Shown one piece after another: positions 45,668 through 57,077 of a stretch of 64,000 bases of DNA. Numbering within the stretch: the stretch's first letter is position 1; each line of letters opens with the position of its first letter. The notes beneath the pieces are model-generated. The model was given only the letters and a program-made list of their open reading frames with translations, was not told where the DNA came from and made no database searches. Origin of the DNA: Tragulus kanchil (lineage: Eukaryota; Chordata; Mammalia; Artiodactyla; Tragulidae); NCBI GenBank assembly GCA_022376925.1, contig JAIOJX010000028.1, forward strand, positions 72,877,001 through 72,941,000. Reading direction: 5' to 3'. The translations under genes were made by a program, and so were the position numbers.

Positions 45668-46835
45668 CATTCTGTTTTCCTATTCTTTGTAAATACATGT
45701 CCATATATGTCTTTCTATGTGCATATGTTTCCATTTTTCTTATTCAGTGTGGAATTGCTAGGTGAAATGAAATGGTACTTAATAAGTAACTACCAAACTG
45801 TTTTCCAAATTGACTATTCCATTTTATATTCCTTCTGTATGAGTTCTAGTTGTTTCATATCCTCAACTAACCCTCCTCCCTGTCTCCTTCTCTTTCTCTC
45901 TCCCTCTCTTTCTCCTCTCTTTTCTTCTGTTCAGCTTCTCAGTCTCCTGACTTCCACTTAGACACAGAAAAATGGTTAAAGGCAGACATTAGGGCCAAAT
46001 TAGGCTTACTTCTCTGTATTTTCATTCTGTATTAGCCGAGGTCCCCTAGAAAATAGGGGGGACTTTGTCTAAGAAAATAGATCCTGAGGTAAAGGTTAAG
46101 TGCTAATTGTTAGCTTTCAAATTAGATTTATTATCCTATTTCAGCTCTATTAGCGTGCTAATTATACATTTTTACTATTCTTTTTAGCCATTACTCTAAA
46201 GATTGCTACATGCATCCTAGACTTGGTGAAGTCTTTTGTTGAGAATTCAAGCATTCATCTTATTGCTTCTGTTTTAAAAATCATGTATGTTCTTCTTATA
46301 GCTTGAATTAATATTTTCTCCTCTTCTTTGGCTTTGAAAAATGTTACTATGATACATCTATATGCTTCTTTTTCTGAGTTTAATTTAAATGATGTTTTTA
46401 GCTTCCCGAATTTGTGGTTTGATATAAACATCACTTTGATCTTTAAATTTTATTTCTGCTTCATCTGTCTCTTCTGGATTTGTTTCCTTTTTAGTAGAAT
46501 TTTCACTATTATCCTTACATCTTTTATGCTGCCTCTTTTTGGGGGTTTCTATTTTTAATTAATTAATTTATGGCTGCACTGGTTCTTTGTTGTTGTGTGC
46601 AGGTTTCTCATTGCTGTGACTTCTCTTGTTGCAGAGCACAGGCTCTAGGGTGCATTGGCTTCACTAGTTGCAGCACACAGGCTCAGTAGTTGTGGCAAAT
46701 AGCCTTAGTTGCTCTGTGGCATGTGGAGTCATCTTGGACCAGAGATCTAGCCCACATTCTCTGCATTGGCAGGCAGATTTTTATCCACTGTGTTATTGGG
46801 AAAGCCCTCATTCTGTTTTTTTCCCTATTCTTTGT

Positions 46836-48107
46836 ACTGGATATTTTCTTCCAATCTATGTTCCAATTTCCTAATGTTCCCCTAAAATGCTCCTAATCTA
46901 CCACAATTAACTTTTTAATTTTAGTAAATTTTTTCATCTCTATAATTTTCATTTGAAGAATTTTTATATGTTTTAGTTTTATACTGAGATGTTTCCATTT
47001 TGTCATCTTATTTCTAGAACATATTAATACATTATTGTGAAGACCAAGTACAATAATTGTGATATTTGTATCTCCAGTGGCTATATTTCTATAATCTATT
47101 TCCTCTTGGCTTTCAGTCATGTGCTCTCATCTCCGGGTATACCTAATAATTTTTTATTAGCAGTTAGACAATATATGTGATAAATTGTAGAGATATTTTA
47201 AGACTCTAGAGAATATCTTCCAGAAAGCATTCATTTTTGTTTGGCAGTTGACAATTAGAAAAAAAATTGATTTTAATTAAATCAGGATTTAGTTAATTTA
47301 ATGTCTGGCCCTGACAGAGTTCTAAGTCAAAACTGGAGTGTTTGCCTGAGTCTCTTGTTGGTCAGCTTGGAGTCTAATTTCTGACCACCAGCCCTGTAAG
47401 ACTCTTGGAACTTCTGTTCAGCTTCTCAGTCTCCTGACTTCTACTTAGATACAGAAAAATGGTTAAAGGCAGACATTAGGGTCAAATTAGGCTTACTTCT
47501 CTGTATTTTCATTCTGTATTAGCCTAGGTCCCCTAGAAAATAGGGGGGACTTTGTCTAAGAAAATAGATCCTGAGGTAAAGGTTAAGTGCTAATTGTTAG
47601 CTAGAAGGTATAATTCTGAGATAGTAAAAGTAAAATGAATCAAGTAGAAAATGAGGAAAAGGATGTATGAACTAGTCTGAGGATGACCATAGCTTCACAA
47701 AGAGAAGCTCACTGTGTTGAAATACTTGTAATGACTACTAAGCAGAGGATTGTCAGTGATTCAAAGCCAGGAACTCTTTAATTGTGAATGCTGCTCTTTA
47801 TTGGCTAAGGTTGTATAATCTGGGTAGAAAAGAATGAAAAATTATTTGGAGAGAAAAATGATGAGCAAAAGTAGAGTGAAAGAGAGAAAAGAAGGCAGGA
47901 ATGGAAAGGAGGGGAGAAAAAGAGATTGTAAAGATTAATTGGAGGAAAGAGAAAAGAGAATGATGAAAAAAATAACAATTGGAAGAGTGGCATCTACAAG
48001 ACCAATTAAGGTCACAAATGCCAGGCCTCACTCTAAATGTTTTACCAGAACCATCTCTTTAGTTTTTAGATTAGCCCTCTGGTATTTTATTGCTCCTATT
48101 TAACAGA
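46836..48107. other. Non-coding DNA with a diverged third copy segment
   Basis: No gene. 47413-47602 matches 44790-44980 with several substitutions ('ttctacttagatac' versus 'ttccacttagacac'), then diverges. 47820-47990 is a purine-rich (GA) stretch. Confidence 0.5.
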
Positions 48108-48312
48108 TAGGGCTTCCTGGGCAGCTCAGCAGTAAAAAAAATACATCTGCCAATGTAGGAGACATGGGTTTGATCCCTGTATTAGGAAGATCCCATGGAG
48201 AAGGAAATGACAACCTACTTGAGTATTCTTGCCTGGGAAATCCCATGGACAGAGGAGGCTGGTAGGCTACAGTCCATGGGGTCATAAGAAAGTCAGGCAC
48301 AACTTAGTGACT
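48108..48312 (+). mobile_element. Bov-tA SINE, sense
   Basis: 'ggcttcctgggcagctcag', 'ccaatgtaggagacatggg', 'ttgatccctgtattaggaag', 'gagtattcttgcctgggaaa' and 'ggctacagtccatggggtc' in consensus order. Confidence 0.92.
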
Positions 48313-48807
48313 GGACAACAACAATGACAATTTCACAGATGAGAAAACTAAGATTTTCATGGTTTAAGTGATTTCCCCACCAGATCATATGTTACACCTC
48401 TTTAACAAGATATATCCTATCTCTTTGAGCCTTACTTTAGACTAATTTGTCCTCATAAGGAGTGATGTCCCATCTTCCCATATTATAAGATAAATGAACT
48501 GAATACTTGCCCTTTGTTTCACATCTTCTATATTGACATTATTTTCTATAATTATCTGAATCAAGCAGGCTTAATAAGGTTTAAAATAACTTAATATGAA
48601 GAGAAATGTCAAAATCTAACAATAATACCATGTCTATATTTTCCAAACTACGTTAAACCATTGATTTTGATCTTATATTTGCACAATTATTACCTATAAC
48701 ATTTTACTGAAGTATATAGAGATAGTCACAGAGCACTTTTTTGAAAAACATAAATTGAACAAAATATGTTTGGCCCTAGAATTTTAATGTTATCACCATA
48801 AATGCCT
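48313..48807. other. Unique non-coding DNA
   Basis: Nothing recognised. Confidence 0.4.
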
Positions 48808-49015
48808 GATCTCTATATCATTGCTCACTTAATAAGGAAATTTCTCCTATTAACAGCTGAATGGATAAAATGTCTGCTGTGAAGTTTTATACTTCCCTCA
48901 ATATTTGGGTCAAAATTTTGGATTGATAGTTGGAGAGTCTAGATCTAGGTTATGGCTCCTGCTCTATCAGTCATGCAGTGTTTGACTTAGTCTAGTTTCT
49001 TAAGGTCTTGGTTCT

Positions 49016-49017
49016 CT

Positions 49018-49074
<57 letters not shown>

Positions 49075-49132
49075 GTATATGTATATATATAATACATATA
49101 AATATAATATAAATAAATATATATATATAATT
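49016..49132. repeat. (TA)n-rich microsatellite
   Basis: About 115 bases of alternating TA with a few G/C interruptions, next to the SINE tail. Copy at 50123-50237. Confidence 0.95.
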
Positions 49133-49378
49133 TTATTTATTTTTGGCTGTGTTAGATCTTAATTGCTACAAGGGTTTTTCCTATATTTTTGGAAAGTGTG
49201 GGCTACTCTCTAGTTGTGGTGCATGGGCTTCTCATTGAGATGGCTTCCCTTGTTGTCGGGCATGGGCTCTTGAGCACACTGGCTTCTGTAGTTGCAGCTC
49301 CCAGACTCTAGAGCACAGCCTCAGTAATTGTGGTGCACGGGCTTAGTTGCTCCTCCACATGCAGGATCCTCCTGGTTG
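49133..49378 (-). mobile_element. tRNA-derived SINE, tail-side part, antisense
   Basis: 'ttatttatttttggctgtgt', 'gtggtgcatgggcttctcat' and 'cacatgcaggatcctcctgg'. It stops before the B box and head, and BovB follows at once. The missing head part resembles 53333-53418. Copy at 50238-50475. Confidence 0.8.
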
Positions 49379-50122
49379 TTGTCCAGTTGCTAAGTAGTAT
49401 CTGACTTTTTGCAACCCCATGGATTGTAGCAGGTCAGGCTCCTCTGTCCTTACTATCTCCTTTCCTCAAATCCATGTCCATGGAGTCAGTGATGCTATCT
49501 CATCCTCTGCCACCCTTCTCCTCTTGCCCTCAATCTTTCTTTACATCAGGGTCTTTTCCATTGAGTCATCTCTTCACATTAGGTGGCCAAAGTATTGGAG
49601 CTTCAGCTTCAACATCAGTCCTTCCAATGAATATGAAGGGTTGATTTCCTTTAGGATTGACTGGTGCAAGCTTCTTGTATTCCAAGGGACTCCCAAGAAT
49701 CTTCTCTAGCACCACAGTTGGGAGGCATCAATTCTTCAAGTTTTCACCTTCTTTATGGTCCAACTCTCACAATCCATAATTTGACTATATGGACCTTTGT
49801 GAGTAAAGTGATGTCTCTGGTTTTAATACAGTATCTAAGTTTGTCATAGCTTTCCTTCAAAGGAGCAAGCATCTTTTAATTTCACTGAAGTATAAAGCAC
49901 TAATGGATAAATGATCTCTATATCATTGCTCACTTAATAAGGAAATTTCTCCTATTAACAGCTGAATGGATAAAATGTCTGCTGTGAAGTTTTATACTTC
50001 CCTCAATATTTGGGTCAAAATTTTGGATTGATAGTTGGAGAGTCTAGATCTAGGTTATGGCTCCTGCTCTATCAGTCATGCAGTGTTTGACTTAGTCTAG
50101 TTTCTTAAGGTCTTGGTTCTCT

Positions 50123-50181
<59 letters not shown>

Positions 50182-50692
50182 GTATATATATAATACATAT
50201 AAATATAATATAAATAAATATATATATATAATTTTATTTATTTTTGGCTGTGTTAGATCTTAATTGCTACAAGGGTTTTTCCTATATTTTTGGAAAGTGT
50301 GGGCTACTCTCTAGTTGTGGTGCATGGGCTTCTCATTGAGATGGCTTCCCTTGTTGTCGGGCATGGGCTCTTGAGCACACTGGCTTCTGTAGTTGCAGCT
50401 CCCAGACTCTAGAGCACAGCCTCAGTAATTGTGGTGCACGGGCTTAGTTGCTCCTCCACATGCAGGATCCTCCTGGTTGTTGTCCAGTTGCTAAGTAGTA
50501 TCTGACTTTTTGCAACCCCATGGATTGTAGCAGGTCAGGCTCCTCTGTCCTTACTATCTCCTTTCCTCAAATCCATGTCCATGGAGTCAGTGATGCTATC
50601 TCATCCTCTGCCACCCTTCTCCTCTTGCCCTCAATCTTTCTTTACATCAGGGTCTTTTCCATTGAGTCATCTCTTCACATTAGGTGGCCAAA

Positions 50693-52953
50693 GTATTGGA
50701 GCTTCAGCTTCAACATCAGTCCTTCCAATGAATATGAAGGGTTGATTTCCTTTAGGATTGACTGGTGCAAGCTTCTTGTATTCCAAGGGACTCCCAAGAA
50801 TCTTCTCTAGCACCACAGTTGGGAGGCATCAATTCTTCAAGTTTTCACCTTCTTTATGGTCCAACTCTCACAATCCATAATTTGACTATATGGACCTTTG
50901 TGAGTAAAGTGATGTCTCTGGTTTTTAATACAGTATCTAAGTTTGTCATAGCTTTCCTTCAAAGGAGCAAGCATCTTTTAATTTCATGGCTGCAGTCATG
51001 GTCCATGGTGATTTTGGAGCCCAAGAAAATAAAGTCTATCACTGCCTCAACTTTTCTTCTTCTATTTGTCATGAAATGATGAGACTGGACGCAAGTATCT
51101 TAGTTTTATGAATGTTGAGTTTCAAGCCAGTTTTGGGCTTTCCTGGTGGCTCAGATGGTAAACAATCTGTCTGCAATGCAGACCTGGGTTCAACCCCTGG
51201 GTCAGAAAGATCCCCTGGAGGAGGAAATGATAACACACTTCAGTATCTTTCCTGGAGAATTCCATGGACAGAGGAGGCTGGCAGGCTACAGAGTCAGACA
51301 AAGTCAGAGAGTCAGACATGACTGACACACTTTCACTCTCATCAAGAAGCACTGTAGTTCCTCTTCACTGCATTAGAATGGTATCATCTGCATATCTCAA
51401 GTAGTTGCTATTAATATTTCTCCTGGCAATCTTGAGTCCTTGATTCCAGGAAATGTTGGACTGGATGAATCATAGGATGCATCCAACCAGGCATTTCACA
51501 TGATGTACTCTGCATATGAGTTAAACAGGGTGACAATAGACAGCCTTGATGTACTCCTTTCCCAAATTTGAACCAGTCTATTGTTCTGTGTCCAATTCTA
51601 ACTGTTGCTTCTTGACCTGCATACAGGTTTCTCAGTAGACAGGTAAGGTAGTCTAGTATTCTTATTTCTTAAAGAATTTTCTCAGTTTCTTGAGATTCAC
51701 AAATTCAAAGGCCTTTATCTAGTCAATAAAGCAGAAGTAGATGTTTCTCTGGCATTCCATTGCTTTTCTATGATCCAGTGGATGTTGGCAATTTGATCTC
51801 TGGTTCCTCTGCCTTTTTTAAATGTATTGGAGCTTCAGCTTCAACATCAGTCCTTCCAATGAATATGAAGGGTTGATTTCCTTTAGGATTGACTGGTGCA
51901 AGCTTCTTGTATTCCAAGGGACTCCCAAGAATCTTCTCTAGCACCACAGTTGGGAGGCATCAATTCTTCAAGTTTTCACCTTCTTTATGGTCCAACTCTC
52001 ACAATCCATAATTTGACTATATGGACCTTTGTGAGTAAAGTGATGTCTCTGGTTTTTAATACAGTATCTAAGTTTGTCATAGCTTTCCTTCAAAGGAGCA
52101 AGCATCTTTTAATTTCATGGCTGCAGTCATGGTCCATGGTGATTTTGGAGCCCAAGAAAATAAAGTCTATCACTGCCTCAACTTTTCTTCTTCTATTTGT
52201 CATGAAATGATGAGACTGGACGCAAGTATCTTAGTTTTATGAATGTTGAGTTTCAAGCCAGTTTTGGGCTTTCCTGGTGGCTCAGATGGTAAACAATCTG
52301 TCTGCAATGCAGACCTGGGTTCAACCCCTGGGTCAGAAAGATCCCTGGAGGAGGAAATGATAACACACTTCAGTATCTTTCCTGGAGAATTCCATGGACA
52401 GAGGAGGCTGGCAGGCTACAGAGTCAGACAAAGTCAGAGAGTCAGACATGACTGACACACTTTCACTCTCATCAAGAAGCACTGTAGTTCCTCTTCACTG
52501 CATTAGAATGGTATCATCTGCATATCTCAAGTAGTTGCTATTAATATTTCTCCTGGCAATCTTGAGTCCTTGATTCCAGGAAATGTTGGACTGGATGAAT
52601 CATAGGATGCATCCAACCAGGCATTTCACATGATGTACTCTGCATATGAGTTAAACAGGGTGACAATAGACAGCCTTGATGTACTCCTTTCCCAAATTTG
52701 AACCAGTCTATTGTTCTGTGTCCAATTCTAACTGTTGCTTCTTGACCTGCATACAGGTTTCTCAGTAGACAGGTAAGGTAGTCTAGTATTCTTATTTCTT
52801 AAAGAATTTTCTCAGTTTCTTGAGATTCACAAATTCAAAGGCCTTTATCTAGTCAATAAAGCAGAAGTAGATGTTTCTCTGGCATTCCATTGCTTTTCTA
52901 TGATCCAGTGGATGTTGGCAATTTGATCTCTGGTTCCTCTGCCTTTTCTAAAT
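50693..52953. repeat. Direct duplication pair P (~1.13 kb unit)
   Basis: 50693-51822 recurs at 51824-52953 (offset 1131). One base differs in 'gatcccctggagg' versus 'gatccctggagg'. Joined at 'gcctttttt/aaatgtattgg'. Confidence 0.93.
51133..51329 (+). mobile_element. Bov-tA SINE nested in BovB
   Basis: 'ggctttcctggtggctcaga', 'gcagacctgggttcaacccc', 'aattccatggacagaggagg' and 'gtcagacatgactgacacac'. It interrupts antisense BovB sequence, so it is the younger insertion. Copy at 52264-52459. Confidence 0.93.
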
Positions 52954-53332
52954 CCAGCTTGTACATCTGGAAGTTCTCATTTAATGTACTGTTGAAGCCT
53001 AACTTGGAGGGTTTTGAACATTACTTTCCTAGCATGTGAAGTGAGCACAATTGTGCAGTAGTTTGAACATTCTTTGGCACTGCCTTTCTTTGGGATTGGG
53101 ATGAAAACTGATCTTTTCAAGTCCTACGGCCACTGCTGAGTTTTCAAAATTTACTGGCATATTGAGTGCAGCACTCTAACAATGTCACCATTTAGAATTG
53201 TAAACAGCTCAGCTCAAATTCTATCACTTCCACTATCTTAGTTTGTAGTAATGCTTCCTAAGGCCCACTTGACCTCACACTCCAGGGCATCTGGCTCTAG
53301 GTTAATGACCACACCATCGTGGTCATCCCAAA

Positions 53333-53418
53333 CTGGGATCTTTCCAGACCAAGGATCAAACTCATATTGTTTGTATTGGTAGGCAGATTCTTTGCCACCT
53401 AGCCACCAGGAAAGCCCA
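53333..53418 (-). mobile_element. tRNA-derived SINE, head part, antisense
   Basis: 'ctgggatctttccagaccaa', 'aggatcaaactcatattg' and 'gccaccaggaaagccc' complete the head half that is missing from the SINE at 49133-49378. Confidence 0.75.
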
Positions 53419-53644
53419 AAGGTCTTAGTTTTCTGCTCTGTAAAATAAAGGTTTGGACAATATATTTGAAAAAATCCTATGAATGTATGTTTAGCTTATA
53501 AAAAACAACTTAGGGAGCTCTCCTGTGATAAGGATTAGAGTATAAAGATCTCAGAAAGTAACGGTTAAATGTCTCTAATATTTTGTTAATTTTTTTCACA
53601 TATTTAATTATGACTGTTGACTTTTACTTGGTGCCATAAATGAA

Positions 53645-53852
53645 GAGTGACTTCCCTGGTGACTCAGTGGTAAAGAATCTGCCTGCAATGCAGGAGATCT
53701 GGGTTTGATATCAGTTTGATATCAGTTTCCTGAAGGAGGAAACGGCAATCTACTCCAATATCATTACCTGTAAATTCCATGGACAGAGGATCCTGGTGGG
53801 CTACAAGTCCATGGTGTCACAAAGAATGAGACACAGCTGACTGAGCACACAT
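53645..53852 (+). mobile_element. Bov-tA SINE, sense
   Basis: 'gacttccctggtgactcagt', 'ctgcctgcaatgcaggagat', 'attccatggacagaggatcc' and 'tcacaaagaatgagacacag'. Contains a short internal repeat, 'tttgatatcag' twice. Confidence 0.93.
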
Positions 53853-53859
53853 AAATGAA

Positions 53860-54930
53860 GGAAACAGAGTACACTCTTGGAGACTGGTCTTAGCAGTATT
53901 TTCTGGAAATGTCTCTTCATGAAGGGATACAAAAGAAGAAACAGACAGTACCATATCACACTGAAAAACTCTTGCACAGCGAAGGAAAAATGCCACCTAC
54001 TGAAAATGAGAAGATATTTGCAGTCTATCTGAGGACGGTTTAATATCCAAAATATACAAACATACAACTCAACATCAAAACAAAATACATTATTCAGAAA
54101 TAGGCAGAGAATCTGAATAGACATCTTTCCAAAGAAGATGTACAGATGGCTAACTGGCACAGGAAAAAATGTTCACACTCACTAATGATTAGTGAAATCT
54201 AAGTCAAAAGCACTGTGAGATATCACCTCACACCTGTTAGAATGGATATGATCAAAGGGACGTCAAATAGCAAGTGTTGGCAAGAATGTAGAGAAAAGAG
54301 AATCCTCATACCCTGTTGCTGAGAATGTAAATTAGTGCAGCCAGTATGCAAAACAATATGGGGGGGATTTCTCAAAAAATTGAAAAGAGAAGTACCATGT
54401 GATCAAGAAGTTCTACTCTTTAGTGTTTATCCAAAGAAAACAAAAACACTACTTCAAGAAGACATATGCACCCCTTTGCTCATACATTGCTATTTGTAAC
54501 AACATGGTTGGAGCTAGAGGGGATTATGCCAAGTGAAATAAGCCAGACAGAAAACGTTGATTTCACTTTCATGTTGAATCTTAAAAACAAAGCAAATGCA
54601 CAGACAACAAAATAGAGACTGACTAATAGATTTAGAGGAGAAATAGGTGATTGCCAGAGGGGAATGGGATGTAGGAAGTTAAGAAATAGATGAGGAAGAT
54701 TAATATGTACAAACTTCAAGTTGCAAAATAAGTTGTAGGTATGAAATGTGCAATGTAGGAAATAGAGTCAATAAGTATGTAATAACTTAGTTGTATGGTG
54801 ACAGATGAGAACTAGTCTCATCATGGTGGTCATTTTAAAATGTATAGAATTATTGAATTAGAAACTGATAAGGAACTAACATAATATTGTAGGTCAATTA
54901 TACTTCTAAAAGAGACAAACTAATAGAAAA
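53860..54930 (+). mobile_element. Old L1 3' part, sense
   Basis: ORF2/3' text in sense order: 'ggctaactggcacaggaaaa', 'gatatcacctcacacctgtt', 'gagaatgtaaattagtgcag', 'tctactctttagtgtttatcc' and 'aagtgaaataagccagacag'. Many indels; not coding. Confidence 0.85.
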
Positions 54931-55084
54931 AAATCATATTTTTCGGTTACCAGGGATGGGGGAAGATTCAGTATAATTAACACTGCTGTGTTATATATGA
55001 AAGCCGAGAGGAAATCCTAAAAGTTCTTATCACAAAGAAATTTTTTTTTTCTGTTTCTTGAATTTTGTATCTATGTGATGCAAT

Positions 55085-55230
55085 GTTGTTGTTTAGTTGC
55101 CCAGTTGTGTCTGACTCTTTGTGACCCAATGGACTGCAGTGTTCCAGAACTTTCTATCCCTCAGCATCTTCCAAGGTTTGCCCAAGGTCATATCCATTGC
55201 ATCAGTGAAGTCATCCAGCCATAACAAAAT
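55085..55230 (-). mobile_element. BovB/ART2-type 3' fragment, antisense
   Basis: 'gttgtttagttgcccagttg', 'gactctttgtgacccaatgg', 'cccaaggtcatatccattgc' and 'atcagtgaagtcatccagcc'. Copy at 56199-56335. Confidence 0.85.
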
Positions 55231-56092
55231 AAACTTATGGTAGTAATTTCACTAAGCTGACGACAGTAATTTCATGATGTGTATACATCAAATCCTTATG
55301 CTGTGCACTTTGAACTCATAAAGCACTATCTGTTCATTACAGCTCAATAAAACTGGAAGAAAACTATAAGACATATTAATGGTAGGTGATAACACTAAAC
55401 CATAAAAAACCAATTTATTGAATACTAATACCAATTTAGTGAATGCCATTCACCTTTATTATTTTGTGATAGTTTTGGTTAAGATATGCCATAACCACAG
55501 TTTGGTCAAAGCTGAGATAGCTGCATTTCACTGAGATAATTTTACTGATATGCATGGTGACAGTCAGAGTGGTGACACCCAGTCAAAGTGTGTCACAGGC
55601 ACGTGGAGGAAGACAGGCAATAATTACTCAATGGCTCTTGGAAACCATCCTTCGTTTAAGGTCAAGTCACACCAATAAATCACTATATTAAGATTGAATA
55701 ATTTATTATTTATGATACTTCTCCGCAATTGAAAGATTTCAAAATCTTCAAAAGTGGAAAGCTTGAGAAACCCATTTTAATTAAAATTTTAAGTAGCTAT
55801 ATTTTTCAAATCACTTAGTGTGCATTTGACTTCAAGCAATGCATATACTACTGAAAGTGGCTTAAAGATAGGAATTTGTTGCTTTACATTCGAGAACTCT
55901 GGAGGGAAATGTCTTGAGATTTCTTAGAGCAGCTCAACAACTGTATCAGGTGGCAAACCCTCTGACCACCACCCTTGGACATTACCTTCCTGTGTTCTTA
56001 ATGGCCTCTTCTGCCCCAGGCATCACATGTCAGTATGACAATACTTGGATCACTAAAAATTCTTATAAAAAAATTTTTTTCTGGTAATTCAT
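55231..56092. other. Unique non-coding DNA
   Basis: No gene or named repeat recognised. Duplicated in pair Q. Confidence 0.45.
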
Positions 56093-57077
56093 ATTAACAC
56101 TGCTGTGTTATATATGAAAGCCGAGAGGAAATCCTAAAAGTTCTTATCACAAAGAAATTTTTTCTGTTTCTTGAATTTTGTATCTATGTGATGCAATGTT
56201 GTTGTTTAGTTGCCCAGTTGTGTCTGACTCTTTGTGACCCAATGGACTGCAGTGTTCCAGAACTTTCTATCCCTCAGCATCTTCCAAGGTTTGCCCAAGG
56301 TCATATCCATTGCATCAGTGAAGTCATCCAGCCATAACAAAATAAACTTATGGTAGTAATTTCACTAAGCTGACGACAGTAATTTCATGATGTGTATACA
56401 TCAAATCCTTATGCTGTGCACTTTGAACTCATAAAGCACTATCTGTTCATTACAGCTCAATAAAACTGGAAGAAAACTATAAGACATATTAATGGTAGGT
56501 GATAACACTAAACCATAAAAAACCAATTTATTGAATACTAATACCAATTTAGTGAATGCCATTCACCTTTATTATTTTGTGATAGTTTTGGTTAAGATAT
56601 GCCATAACCACAGTTTGGTCAAAGCTGAGATAGCTGCATTTCACTGAGATAATTTTACTGATATGCATGGTGACAGTCAGAGTGGTGACACCCAGTCAAA
56701 GTGTGTCACAGGCACGTGGAGGAAGACAGGCAATAATTACTCAATGGCTCTTGGAAACCATCCTTCGTTTAAGGTCAAGTCACACCAATAAATCACTATA
56801 TTAAGATTGAATAATTTATTATTTATGATACTTCTCCGCAATTGAAAGATTTCAAAATCTTCAAAAGTGGAAAGCTTGAGAAACCCATTTTAATTAAAAT
56901 TTTAAGTAGCTATATTTTTCAAATCACTTAGTGTGCATTTGACTTCAAGCAATGCATATACTACTGAAAGTGGCTTAAAGATAGGAATTTGTTGCTTTAC
57001 ATTCGAGAACTCTGGAGGGAAATGTCTTGAGATTTCTTAGAGCAGCTCAACAACTGTATCAGGTGGCAAACCCTCTG

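Larger units (their letters stand above)
44545..46835. repeat. Direct duplication pair N (~1.14 kb unit)
   Basis: 44545-45690 recurs at 45686-46835 (offset 1141). Differences: 'gatgtatttagc' versus 'gatgtttttagc', and 'ctgttttcctattc' versus 'ctgtttttttccctattc' at the junction end. Confidence 0.92.
48808..50990. repeat. Direct duplication pair O (~1.08 kb unit)
   Basis: 48808-49886 recurs at 49913-50990 (offset 1105 to 1104). Includes the AT microsatellite, a SINE and BovB. Overlaps pair P, so about 300 bases of BovB occur three times. Confidence 0.93.
49379..53332 (-). mobile_element. Long BovB LINE, antisense
   Basis: Antisense BovB from its 3' end ('gtccagttgctaagtagtatc', 'ctcaaatccatgtccatgg', 'gtggccaaagtattggagc') into coding sequence ('agaatggtatcatctgcata', 'tgagattcacaaattcaaagg', 'tgcagtagtttgaacattctt'). 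Interrupted by a Bov-tA at 51133-51329. Inflated by duplication pairs O and P. Confidence 0.9.
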
